From: an uncultured Bacteroidota bacterium
GTDB lineage: Bacteria > Bacteroidota > Bacteroidia > Bacteroidales > 4484-276
Length of the DNA: 7,046 nt
Direction of reading: 5' to 3'
Assembly (NCBI GenBank): GCA_903930725.1
Contig: CAIYZW010001016.1
Coordinates: forward strand, 1 to 7,046
Every line of letters starts with the position of its first letter. The stretch's first letter is position 1. The position numbers were made by a program, and so were the translations under genes. This document shows, piece after piece, positions 1 through 6,908 of the stretch. The notes under the pieces are model-generated. The model saw only the letters and a program-made list of their open reading frames with translations, was not told where the DNA came from and did no database searches.

Positions 1-1265
1 CTGATGTCGGCGATGCTCTGACTAAAAACGGTTTGCCCAAAGCTATTTTTTACAAAAAAAGTGGCCGTAAGTACTGACGAAAATTTGCCTTCGCGCTGCG
101 AACCCTGGGCAGTGTTGGCGGCTACCGAAATCAGATAATCAGCTTTTCCGGCAACGGTTTCAACCGAAAATCCATCTGATGTAAGTTTTGCCACTAACCC
201 TGATTGAGTTTGCGGATTGGAATTTGGAATATTAAGATTTTTCTCATCAGCCTCGATGTAAAAAACAGTAGGTGCGATAATTACAGGCAAAACATACTCC
301 GAAGCCTTAAAATTTACGAGCAGTTTCCGCACAAAAGCATCAGGCGAATTATCCTTCACAATTTTCTCAAAATTTACCAGCGCGGTAATAAATTCATCTT
401 TCCGCTTCGATTTTACCTGACCCGTTGTAAGCCTGATATTTCCGGAAGCATCCGAAATTAACTCATCCTTTTTGCCCGGAAAATACGAATAGCTGACTAT
501 AATTGGGATAGCTGCCAGGTTTTGGCTGTTTATATTTTTGATAGTAAGATTCAGGATTTCGTTGGCTGGTTTTTGGCCACTTTTTACCTTGATTGATTCA
601 ACCGGAAAAACGATTCTTATATTTTGAAGGCAGGATGTTAAATCGGAAAACAGTCGGCTGGTGTAAGGTTGTTCGACACCGTCAATGCTGGCTTTGAGGT
701 CTTCGACAAGGAAATCTTTAATTTTTTCGGTGGCCCTGATGTAAAATTTCATGGCTTCGGCCGAGTTGCCCGCTTTTGCAAAAGCGCCTGCTTCGTTGTA
801 ATCGCCAAGCGATTTTGTTAATGCCGACAGAATCCTTTCGTTTTTAATACGCTCATATTCAGCCTTCGAAATGCGGTAATAAACCCAGTAGCGCTCGGCG
901 TTTTCCCAGCTCCCAACCACTTCGTAACCTTCGAGGTAGCTTTGTGTCGAAAGTTTGATGTTATCTTTAAAATAATCGCTGATTTTGCTGTCGAATTCGT
1001 ACTGGCTAAAAACCGAGGAGGTGGAGATATTTACCGAAATATTCCCGGCCATGTCCGAAAGGGCGTTTTGTTTGGCCTTTTCGCGGAAATCCATTTGCTG
1101 GTTTTTGAGCGCCGAGCCAACGCCGTGGTAAAAGGACGCGTTGTTGGGACTTTGTTTAACCCAATCCGGGGCGCCGGCCATCAAATCCTCGAAGGATGTT
1201 TTTTTCGTTGTAGTGCAGGCCAGCAAAGCAAAAGCTAAGATAAAGATGTTAAAAAACTGTTTCAT
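1..1265 (-). CDS. LPP20-family outer-membrane lipoprotein (3' end outside window)
   Basis: This reading frame begins at an ATG (1263-1265) and stays open for 421 codons to the left edge, so the C-terminus is missing. The N-terminus is a lipoprotein signal: a short basic start, a hydrophobic stretch, then the lipobox LLAC with Cys17. No acidic surface-export signal follows the Cys, so a periplasm-facing lipid anchor is the simplest reading. Residues about 33-140 (PDWV near 33, then FYHGVGSA, a helix rich in A/K/N, and YWVYYRISKAEYE near 126-138) match the LPP20 fold. About 145-195 is helical. About 220-330 looks like an Ig-like beta domain. About 355-421 is a small alpha/beta module (ADYLISVAA). 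Its start overlaps the stop of the upstream lipoprotein gene as ATGA, implying one mRNA and coupled translation. LPP20 relatives include Helicobacter Lpp20 and Vibrio FlgP. The exact function here is unknown; family call fairly sure. Confidence 0.8.
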   Translation of the reverse strand, partial: MKQFFNIFILAFALLACTTTKKTSFEDLMAGAPDWVKQSPNNASFYHGVGSALKNQQMDFREKAKQNALSDMAGNISVNISTSSVFSQYEFDSKISDYFKDNIKLSTQSYLEGYEVVGSWENAERYWVYYRISKAEYERIKNERILSALTKSLGDYNEAGAFAKAGNSAEAMKFYIRATEKIKDFLVEDLKASIDGVEQPYTSRLFSDLTSCLQNIRIVFPVESIKVKSGQKPANEILNLTIKNINSQNLAAIPIIVSYSYFPGKKDELISDASGNIRLTTGQVKSKRKDEFITALVNFEKIVKDNSPDAFVRKLLVNFKASEYVLPVIIAPTVFYIEADEKNLNIPNSNPQTQSGLVAKLTSDGFSVETVAGKADYLISVAANTAQGSQREGKFSSVLTATFFVKNSFGQTVFSQSIADI

Positions 1266-2890
1266 TTTTCTGGATTAAAATTGTTGATGTTGCCGGAAAT
1301 TTTCTTCGATGAGGCCTCAAATACAATATTGGTGAGGCTTGCGGTGGTTTTGATGGTTCTGGGCGCTTTAAGCAGATTTTGAAGTGACTGGAAATTCCGG
1401 TCGTCAACCATAAAAACACCATTTGAATTTATTGCCGGATACAAAACACTGGCATTACCGCCATAAACGGCATATTTTACCGATTCTCCCTTTTCTTCGG
1501 TAAAATAATCGGTGAGCAGAATTTCGCCGGTTTCGGTCGAAATTAATTTATAATTCAGTGTCATCGTCGCCGAGTTTTCCTGAGAAATTTCTTCGTACTT
1601 GACCTGCTTATCAGAAACCGTAATTTCACCCATTTGGTTTTTTGAGGTGATTCGTTCAAACCCGGTTTTCTCGGTTTTTTTCTGTTTGCCTTCATTTTGG
1701 ATAAACTCACTCACGTTGCAATACAAAACAGCTTTAAGTCTATGCCTGTCAGCAAGTTGCTTAAGCTGCGAGCGATTGAGGTTGCCAGCATTGTTTATCA
1801 GGCTTTGAAAAATATAATTGTCAACAGCGGCAAGATCGAACACTTTCAAAAACGGGTTGTCCAGCTTAATCATCTTGTTGATGAGCATATTTTGAAACTC
1901 GGCAGCCTGTGCGGTTTTTCCCTTTGGTGCCCAGGTTCCAACGGCGATTGGATATTGCGCGCATTGCAACGCATTTGCCTTGAGATTTACAGCGTCTTTG
2001 TAATTTCCGGCATCTTTAATTACATCCGAAAAAGCAAAATAGGCCGTCCGGCATTTTTTTTCGGCAAGCATCGTATTTCCACGGCGATAAAGCGGCTCGT
2101 TGCGGGCCTCAGTAAACAGCATTTTTACATCCAGGAAACCCGGATCAGCGCGGTAAACTTCTCCAAGTGCGGTGGCTGCTTCTGAAAAATTCTCGTTCAT
2201 CAAAAACACCGAACCTTGCTTGTAACGCTCGTTAAGCGCTTGCTGCATCTGATCTTTAACATCTTTAAAATTCTGATCTTCCAGAAAAATAGAGTACCAT
2301 TTCTGGTAAGCCTCCATGTATTTTCCATCGCCGTACAAACGGGCTGCTTCCTGATAAACAGGCTCAAATTTGGCCTGGTTCAGATAGCTTTTCGTATCCT
2401 TAAAGTCAGGATCAATCTGATAAATTTCACTAAAGATGGCTTTGGCATCATCGTAGTTTTGCTCGATAAGCGTTTTTTGCCCAACCGAATATCGCTCGTT
2501 AAGATAATTGTCTTTGGCCTCCTCAAAATAGCGTGTCGAGGCGGGGTCGAGGTTCAGGTCAACGCCGCTGCGGCCCAATTTTTCGACAAATCCAATGGCT
2601 GTAACATATTCGTAAACAGTGGCTTTATAATCGGCGCGGCTGTAATATTTTTCGATGTTTCCGGATAAATCCTCCAGGTAGAGCTGGCCGGTGCGCTTTA
2701 AGGCAATTTTGATTTCTGCCTTTTTAGGATTGAGCTGATACGCCTGATAATACTGGTCGGCAGCGTCTTTAAACATTCCGGCAGCCTCAAATTCGGCAGC
2801 CTTTTTCATTGTCTTTTTCACCTGACAGGCAGGTAAAAAAACAATGATCAGAACCAGCAAAACTATTGTTTGGTAAAAATGATGCTTCAT
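1262..2890 (-). CDS. TPR-repeat lipoprotein with CsgG/LpoB-like C-terminal domain
   Basis: A 542-residue protein with a lipoprotein signal peptide: hydrophobic residues about 8-18 and lipobox LPAC with Cys22. Residues about 30-310 contain roughly five TPR-like helical hairpins with a period near 35. They are clearest as F-D-A/E-A stretches followed by DPxFxD turns (about 145-165, 180-210, 222-255 and 268-300, plus one at 31-66). Residues about 313-470 read like the CsgG/LpoB/TolB-N fold: an opening strand (PIAVGTW), a helix ending in FLKVFDLAAVDN, a helix-strand unit (LADRHRLKAVLYCNVSEF), and the strand pair MTLNYKLISTETGEILLTD, a hallmark of that family. A mid-domain insertion is Lys/Glu-rich (about 398-435). 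CsgG-like proteins act at the outer membrane as pores or as partners of envelope enzymes. A pore role is not shown here, since the transmembrane hairpins of CsgG are not evident. It is first of two in an overlapping pair with the LPP20 lipoprotein gene. The ATG at 2888-2890 directly follows a 12-bp palindrome. Confidence 0.8.
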   Translation of the reverse strand: MKHHFYQTIVLLVLIIVFLPACQVKKTMKKAAEFEAAGMFKDAADQYYQAYQLNPKKAEIKIALKRTGQLYLEDLSGNIEKYYSRADYKATVYEYVTAIGFVEKLGRSGVDLNLDPASTRYFEEAKDNYLNERYSVGQKTLIEQNYDDAKAIFSEIYQIDPDFKDTKSYLNQAKFEPVYQEAARLYGDGKYMEAYQKWYSIFLEDQNFKDVKDQMQQALNERYKQGSVFLMNENFSEAATALGEVYRADPGFLDVKMLFTEARNEPLYRRGNTMLAEKKCRTAYFAFSDVIKDAGNYKDAVNLKANALQCAQYPIAVGTWAPKGKTAQAAEFQNMLINKMIKLDNPFLKVFDLAAVDNYIFQSLINNAGNLNRSQLKQLADRHRLKAVLYCNVSEFIQNEGKQKKTEKTGFERITSKNQMGEITVSDKQVKYEEISQENSATMTLNYKLISTETGEILLTDYFTEEKGESVKYAVYGGNASVLYPAINSNGVFMVDDRNFQSLQNLLKAPRTIKTTASLTNIVFEASSKKISGNINNFNPEK

Positions 2891-2902
2891 AATTGTACAA
2901 TT
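2891..2902. repeat. 12-bp perfect palindrome abutting a start codon
   Basis: AATTGTACAATT is its own reverse complement and lies immediately before the ATG of the minus-strand TPR lipoprotein gene, in the place a ribosome binding site would occupy. It could be an operator-like half-site pair or chance in A/T-rich DNA. As an RNA hairpin it would be weak, with only four A/U pairs around a GUAC loop. Confidence 0.35.
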
Positions 2903-2912
2903 TCGATGGCCG

Positions 2913-2920
2913 TAAAAATA
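2913..2920 (-). promoter_or_regulatory. weak -7-like box for the lipoprotein pair
   Basis: On the minus strand the sequence reads TATTTTTA, one base off the Bacteroidota -7 consensus TAnnTTTG, and would give a leader of about 15 bases. No -33 TTTG/TTG is seen at the expected distance. The call rests on position alone. Confidence 0.2.
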
Positions 2921-3087
2921 GTAATTTTTTCAGGTTGGATTATTCATTTTTTGAAGGCTTTCACCCTTACAGCAGTTAGTTAATCCACTGATAATGTTTG
3001 ATGTTTTCAAGCAGAGACTCATTTGGTTTGCAGATTTCAATTCATTTTCAGCATCAGACAAACTTAATTCAAGATTTTAAAGGCCAG

Positions 3088-4455
3088 CTAAATCTCCGAA
3101 TTCAGTTTAATAATCTTAAGCCTCGGCGAGTTTTTGATGTGGCTTCTGATGATGGAATGTACGTCTTTACATTCGGGGAATGGCTTAATCGCCGAACTCA
3201 GGTATTCCACCGCATCGAAACCACTTACTTCCCTGCTGGCAAAGCCAAAACCGATGTAGCGGCCATGCTCAACTTTTACCACGGTACATTCGTCGTCGGT
3301 GCGGCCTTTGTCAACCAGCAAAAAGCTGTCGTGGCTGTATTTGTATTGGGCGATAATTTTACCGGCGCGCTGGTTGTAATCTTCGGGACTTTCTTCGCCA
3401 ATGCAGGCGCCGTAACACTCCTTGATTTTATACTGGAAACACGAACTTTTAGTCTCGTAAAGTCCGCACAGCTTCTGGCAAAGATGGTTTTCCTCGACAA
3501 GCGTAAAAAGGTATTTTTTGGCCGCCATTGACGACGAAAAAGTGGTAAGTGGCGCTTGTTCGGAGTTTTCGTCAATGCGCGAAACCATAAACCGGATGTA
3601 GCCATTTTCGTCAACATCGCTAAATAGCCCGAAATTGAAAATCGAACGCCGCAAGGCACGGTTATAAACGGGTTTGTGCTTTTTAATTTCGTTCGATTCG
3701 AGCAGCAAGGCCACCAGCTCGCTTCCGGTTATCTCGAAATCAATTTCGGTAACCCGGTTTTTCATCTCGAGGGCACGTTTGGTGGTGCTGTTGTTAAGGT
3801 GGGACAGCACGCGACTCTTGATGTTGGTGCTTTTCCCGACATAAATAATTTCGTGTTTATCGTCCATAAAATAATAAACGCCGGTTTCTTCGGGCAGTTT
3901 TTTGATAAATTCGGGTTTCAGGCTGCTATTGAAGCCTTGCGTTGAAATTCCGGCTAAGTTTGGGTCTATGGAAAGCAACATACCAAAAAGGGTTGCCGTG
4001 GCCTGTGCGTCTCCCATGGCACGGTGCCGGTGCGGGTTTTCGATATTCAGATCGGCGCAGAGATTGCTCAAACTGTACGACCGCTTCATGGGGATAAGTT
4101 TGCGGCTCAACTTAACGGTGCAAAGCTTTTCGCGTACAAAATCGTAACCCAGATTTTTAAACTCCTGACGGATAAAATTGTAATCGAAACTTACATTGTG
4201 CGCCACAAAAATCTGGTCTTCGGTCATCTCCACAATCTTTTTTGCTACTTCAAAAAACTTGGGAGCATCGTCAACCATGCGGTTTGTAATGCCGGTAAGC
4301 TGTTGAATATAATAAGGTATTTTTTGTTCGGGATTAATGAGCGTACTAAACTCGTCAATAACCCGATGGCCATCGTGAATCAAAATGGCAATCTCGGTAA
4401 TTTTACCATTCAGATAGCTTGTTCCCGTAGTTTCGATATCAATAATTGCGTACAT
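3088..4455 (-). CDS. DEDDh exonuclease fused to UvrC/Cho-like GIY-YIG endonuclease
   Basis: A 455-residue two-nuclease protein, probably acting in DNA repair. Residues 1-160 are a DnaQ/epsilon-type 3'-5' exonuclease with all catalytic motifs: D6-I-E8 (ExoI), H86-N..D91 (ExoII) and H144-RAMG-D149 (ExoIII, DEDDh). Residues about 188-270 are a GIY-YIG domain like that of UvrC and Cho: GVY at 192-194, YVGKS at 205-209, R215, and the metal-binding Glu253 in LLESNEIKKHKPVYN. Residues about 320-362 carry UvrC-like cysteines (326, 330, 339, 347, 351), ending in ECYGACIGEESPEDY. There is no UvrC RNase H-like nuclease domain or HhH pair, so this is not full UvrC. The open frame extends upstream to an ATG at 4557, but those 34 extra codons translate a heptad repeat. 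The ATG at 4453-4455, giving MYAIIDIETTG, is the natural DnaQ start and is used here. The same exonuclease-UvrC fusion type is known in mycobacteria and other bacteria. Confidence 0.9.
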   Translation of the reverse strand: MYAIIDIETTGTSYLNGKITEIAILIHDGHRVIDEFSTLINPEQKIPYYIQQLTGITNRMVDDAPKFFEVAKKIVEMTEDQIFVAHNVSFDYNFIRQEFKNLGYDFVREKLCTVKLSRKLIPMKRSYSLSNLCADLNIENPHRHRAMGDAQATATLFGMLLSIDPNLAGISTQGFNSSLKPEFIKKLPEETGVYYFMDDKHEIIYVGKSTNIKSRVLSHLNNSTTKRALEMKNRVTEIDFEITGSELVALLLESNEIKKHKPVYNRALRRSIFNFGLFSDVDENGYIRFMVSRIDENSEQAPLTTFSSSMAAKKYLFTLVEENHLCQKLCGLYETKSSCFQYKIKECYGACIGEESPEDYNQRAGKIIAQYKYSHDSFLLVDKGRTDDECTVVKVEHGRYIGFGFASREVSGFDAVEYLSSAIKPFPECKDVHSIIRSHIKNSPRLKIIKLNSEI

Positions 4456-4475
4456 CTTTCTTGTTTTTCTTTGAT

Positions 4476-4548
4476 AGTGGGCAGTCGGCAGTCGGCAGTG
4501 GGCAGTCGGCAGTGGGCAGTCAGCAGTGGCCAGTGGCCAGTGGCCAGT
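4476..4548. repeat. heptanucleotide tandem array, ten AGT-type units
   Basis: Ten consecutive 7-bp units each begin with AGT, followed by a partial AGT: AGTGGGC (3 copies), AGTCGGC (3), AGTCAGC (1), AGTGGCC (3). Units 1-7 are mixed, while the last three (4525-4545) are identical and create repeated TGGCCA palindromes. The block is far more GC-rich than the flanking DNA. It fills most of the 108-bp gap between the serine hydrolase gene and the nuclease gene, ending 20 bases from the nuclease ATG. Similar GC-rich heptad arrays occur between genes in other Bacteroidota and, with other units, in cyanobacteria. No function is known from the sequence; slippage is expected to change the copy number. 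Confidence 0.9.
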
Positions 4549-4563
4549 TAACGACATTTCCGG

Positions 4564-5703
4564 CTAAAGCTCTTCGCAAATCTTTTCCATAAAAAGCGGC
4601 CAGTTTATGCCATCGGTTTTCTTACCTAACCTTACGATGATGATATTTTTTTGTGGGAAAACATAAATGTACTGCCCCAGCACGCCTTTCGCAAAGATTG
4701 CCCCATCTTCTTTAACCCGCCAGCTGTAGGTATAACTGTAGTTTTGCGAATCCCTGGAATCGTTGATTGTGCTCATGGTGCTTTTTACCCACTTTTCGGG
4801 AATAATCTGCTTGCCGTTGTATCGGCCATTATTCAGGTAAAGCCTCCCGAATTTCGCAAAATCCCTTGTCCGCGCGTTGATACAGCAAAAAGCTTTAATC
4901 TGGTTATCCTTTTTGCTGTCAACACTCCAGCTTGCATCAAACTCCATTTCGAGAGGCTGCCAGATTTTTTCCTGGAGGTATTGGCTCAACTTTTTGCCGG
5001 TGGCGTTCTCAACAGCCATTCCAAGCAGCAAAACATTCACACTGATGTAGCTATATCTTTCGTTGGGCGGCGATTCGATTTTCAACTGCGAAACATAATT
5101 TTTAAGGTTGATGCCATAATAATATTTGGCCATGTCGGCAAAAGGATTGCTGTAACCTTCGTCGAACCTGATTCCTGAGCGCATGTTCAACAAATCTTCG
5201 AGTGTTATTTTTTCAAAACGCGGGTCATTTTGCTTTAATTCGGGGATAAAATCGGTAATGGGTTGGCTGGTATTATTGATAAATCCTTCACCAACAGCAA
5301 TTCCAACAAGCGCCGAGACAAAGGATTTTGATAACGAAAAAGAAGGAATTATTGCTGAATCGGCATAACTGTCGAAATAGTTTTCGTAAAGGATAGTGTC
5401 GTTGCGAATAAGCAGAAAAGCAACCGTTTTATGGTTTTCGAGAAAGGCATCAAAACCAGGAGTGTCGTCTGTTCCTGCAAAAATCAATGGAACTTCCGGG
5501 CTGATTTGAGGAGATTTCTCATAAAACAAAAACTCCGTTCCTGCTTTATTAACCGGCAGCGAAGGGAACTTTTTATAATCGTTGATATCGGCAAAATTCC
5601 AATAAAAAAAACGCCCTACATGGCACGAAACCATTGTAAAACCCAAAAGGACAACAATTACCGGAAGGGCAATTTTAATGAGATATTTTTGTATTTTTTG
5701 CAT
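4564..5703 (-). CDS. NylB-like serine hydrolase (class C beta-lactamase fold), probable lipoprotein
   Basis: A 379-residue protein of the beta-lactamase/transpeptidase-like superfamily (COG1680), closest in pattern to 6-aminohexanoate-dimer hydrolase-type proteins. The nucleophile motif is S123-L-S-K126 in FSLSKSFVSALVGIA. The second motif is Y219-I-S221 before NVLLLGMAVENATG, the Tyr-x-Ser form rather than Tyr-x-Asn. The third region is KGVLGQYIYVFP (339-350). Further family landmarks are LLNMRSGIRFDE (171-182), IWQPLEME (247-254) and RDFAKFGRLYLNNG (280-293). The N-terminus (residues 8-26) is hydrophobic and ends in MVSC with Cys27, a plausible though imperfect lipobox, so it is probably envelope-anchored. 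The substrate cannot be read from sequence: an ester, amide or peptidoglycan-related bond are all possible. The frame could extend to a TTG at 5718, but that TTG is part of a promoter-like box, so the ATG at 5701-5703 is preferred. It is divergent from the flavoprotein gene and upstream of the nuclease gene, 108 bp away. Confidence 0.87.
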   Translation of the reverse strand: MQKIQKYLIKIALPVIVVLLGFTMVSCHVGRFFYWNFADINDYKKFPSLPVNKAGTEFLFYEKSPQISPEVPLIFAGTDDTPGFDAFLENHKTVAFLLIRNDTILYENYFDSYADSAIIPSFSLSKSFVSALVGIAVGEGFINNTSQPITDFIPELKQNDPRFEKITLEDLLNMRSGIRFDEGYSNPFADMAKYYYGINLKNYVSQLKIESPPNERYSYISVNVLLLGMAVENATGKKLSQYLQEKIWQPLEMEFDASWSVDSKKDNQIKAFCCINARTRDFAKFGRLYLNNGRYNGKQIIPEKWVKSTMSTINDSRDSQNYSYTYSWRVKEDGAIFAKGVLGQYIYVFPQKNIIIVRLGKKTDGINWPLFMEKICEEL

Positions 5704-5715
5704 AATCAGAGCAGG

Positions 5716-5723
5716 CAAAAGTA
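5716..5723 (-). promoter_or_regulatory. Bacteroidota -7 box for the serine hydrolase gene
   Basis: The minus strand reads TACTTTTG, an exact TAnnTTTG match, ending 12 bases before the ATG at 5703. Transcription would start very near the ATG, giving a leader of under ten bases. No clear -33 TTTG is found 17-23 bases upstream. The box overlaps the alternative TTG codon at 5718, which argues against that codon being the start. Confidence 0.5.
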
Positions 5724-5860
5724 GGCAATTTAAATTTTAATTTGAGCGGGATGATGCCCGATAATTTACCATTTACAAAGGCTGGTGTGGCAAACTATTT
5801 ATTTTGAATAAAAATTAGCCATGCGCCGGTTTTTACATCTCAAAAATTGAAATGAATAAG

Positions 5861-5868
5861 TATTTTTG
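5861..5868 (+). promoter_or_regulatory. Bacteroidota -7 box for the flavoprotein gene
   Basis: TATTTTTG at this position is an exact TAnnTTTG match and lies 53 bases before the ATG at 5922, giving a leader of about 45 bases. A -33 element is not clear: a T-run lies near 5830-5834, while the TTG at 5847 is too close. The leader just before the ATG is A-rich (AAATTAACCGAAATC), with no Shine-Dalgarno, as is usual in this phylum. Confidence 0.5.
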
Positions 5869-5921
5869 TTTACTAAAATTTCATCCTATTAAGTGTGTTC
5901 AAATAAAAATTAACCGAAATC

Positions 5922-6908
5922 ATGGCAGATCTTACCACCAATTACATGGGTTTTAAGCTCAAAAACCCCATTATTGCCGGCAGTTCAGGATTAACAAAAT
6001 CGCTCGAAAACGTTAAATTGCTCGAAAAAAGCGGCGCTGCAGCCGTGGTACTTAAATCGTTATTCGAAGAGCAGATCATGCACCAAATCAATAAGTTGTA
6101 CTCCGAAAGCAATAAAATTTTTTCATATCCGGAGGCCGAAGATTACATCAGCAACTATTCAAAGGAAAAAGATGTTAATGATTATCTGCAACTGATTAGC
6201 GACTGTAAAAAAAAGGTTTCGATTCCTGTAATCGCCAGTATAAATTGTGTGAGTTCGTCGGAATGGATTCATTTTGCCAAACTCATCGAAAATGCTGGTG
6301 CTGACGCGATTGAGTTAAATATTTTTATTTTGCCTTCCGACCCCAAACGCGAAGGTTTCCAGAATGAACAAATTTATTTCGACATCGTAAACGAGGTAAT
6401 GAAACAGGTTTCGATACCCGTTGCCGTTAAAATCAGTTATTATTTTTCGGGATTGGCCAAAATGGCGCTCAAGCTTTCGTGGACTGGAATTGCAGGAATG
6501 GTGCTTTTTAACCGATTTTTTTCGCCGGATATTGATATCGAGAATTTTGAAGTTACCTCATCCAATGTTTTCAGCACCAAAGACGAATTGTCAACTTCGC
6601 TGCGCTGGGTGGCCATGCTTTCGGACAGGGTGCATTGCGACATTGCCGCTTCCACAGGAATTCATAATGGCGAAAGTGTTGTTAAACAATTGCTTGCTGG
6701 CGCCAAAGCCGTCCAGATTGCTTCGGTTTTGTACAAAAATGGTTTTCATGTTATTGGCGAAATGACCGATTTTTTGGATAAATGGATGCAAAGGCACAAT
6801 TTTACCAAAACCAGCGATTTTGTTGGAAAAATGAGTTTAAAAACCGCCGAAAACCCCGCCGCCTACGAAAGAGTTCAGTTTATGAAACACTTCTCGGGAA
6901 TCGAATAA
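5922..6908 (+). CDS. dihydroorotate dehydrogenase-like FMN protein with altered active-site loop
   Basis: A 328-residue TIM-barrel flavoprotein of the DHOD-like family. Family features are MADLTTNYMGFKLKNPII at the N-terminus, GSSGLTKS (20-27), K45 in VVLKSLFEEQ, N108 in the IASINC strand, N133 in ELN, K170 in VAVKIS, N197 in MVLFNRFFSPDID (193-205), and the FMN-phosphate region ASTGIHNGESVVKQLLAGA (243-261). In true PyrD the ELN strand continues into SCPN (class 1, catalytic Cys) or a Ser equivalent. Here it reads ELNIFILPSDP, so the catalytic base is absent. This matches the known 'dihydroorotate dehydrogenase-like' paralogues (ELNxYYIPTDP type), whose substrate is not established. Naming it pyrD would therefore be wrong. 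Length is normal for the family and the ATG start is clear. It stands alone on the plus strand, with an IS-like end starting 37 bp after its stop. Confidence 0.88.
   Translation: MADLTTNYMGFKLKNPIIAGSSGLTKSLENVKLLEKSGAAAVVLKSLFEEQIMHQINKLYSESNKIFSYPEAEDYISNYSKEKDVNDYLQLISDCKKKVSIPVIASINCVSSSEWIHFAKLIENAGADAIELNIFILPSDPKREGFQNEQIYFDIVNEVMKQVSIPVAVKISYYFSGLAKMALKLSWTGIAGMVLFNRFFSPDIDIENFEVTSSNVFSTKDELSTSLRWVAMLSDRVHCDIAASTGIHNGESVVKQLLAGAKAVQIASVLYKNGFHVIGEMTDFLDKWMQRHNFTKTSDFVGKMSLKTAENPAAYERVQFMKHFSGIE

Noticed and set aside
942..2668. Several plus-strand open frames of 69-162 codons
   Set aside because: They run opposite the two lipoprotein genes, which have signal peptides, repeats and domain patterns; these frames have none.
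2998..3531. 177-codon plus-strand open frame
   Set aside because: It lies mostly antisense to the C-terminal half of the nuclease fusion, whose domains are unambiguous; its translation shows no recognisable motif.
3088..4455. Full-length UvrC
   Set aside because: It has an N-terminal exonuclease domain and lacks the UvrC C-terminal nuclease and HhH regions.
4476..4548. CRISPR-like array
   Set aside because: The units are 7 bp and directly tandem with no spacers.
4024..4551. 175-codon plus-strand open frame ending in the heptad array
   Set aside because: It is antisense to the intact exonuclease domain, and its C-terminus is a translation of the repeat.
4651..5178. 175-codon plus-strand open frame
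   Set aside because: It is antisense to the conserved C-terminal half of the serine hydrolase, with no domain signal of its own.
5747..5760. CGGG/CCCG hairpin in the divergent intergenic region
   Set aside because: The stem is only 4 bp with no T-run, and it lies between two divergent starts, so it is not a terminator.
5798..5812. TTTATT/AATAAA inverted repeat
   Set aside because: It is an all-A/T 6-bp stem in A/T-rich DNA, expected by chance.
5922..6908. Canonical pyrD
   Set aside because: The active-site SCPN/Ser motif is absent, and the sequence follows the DHOD-like paralogue pattern instead.
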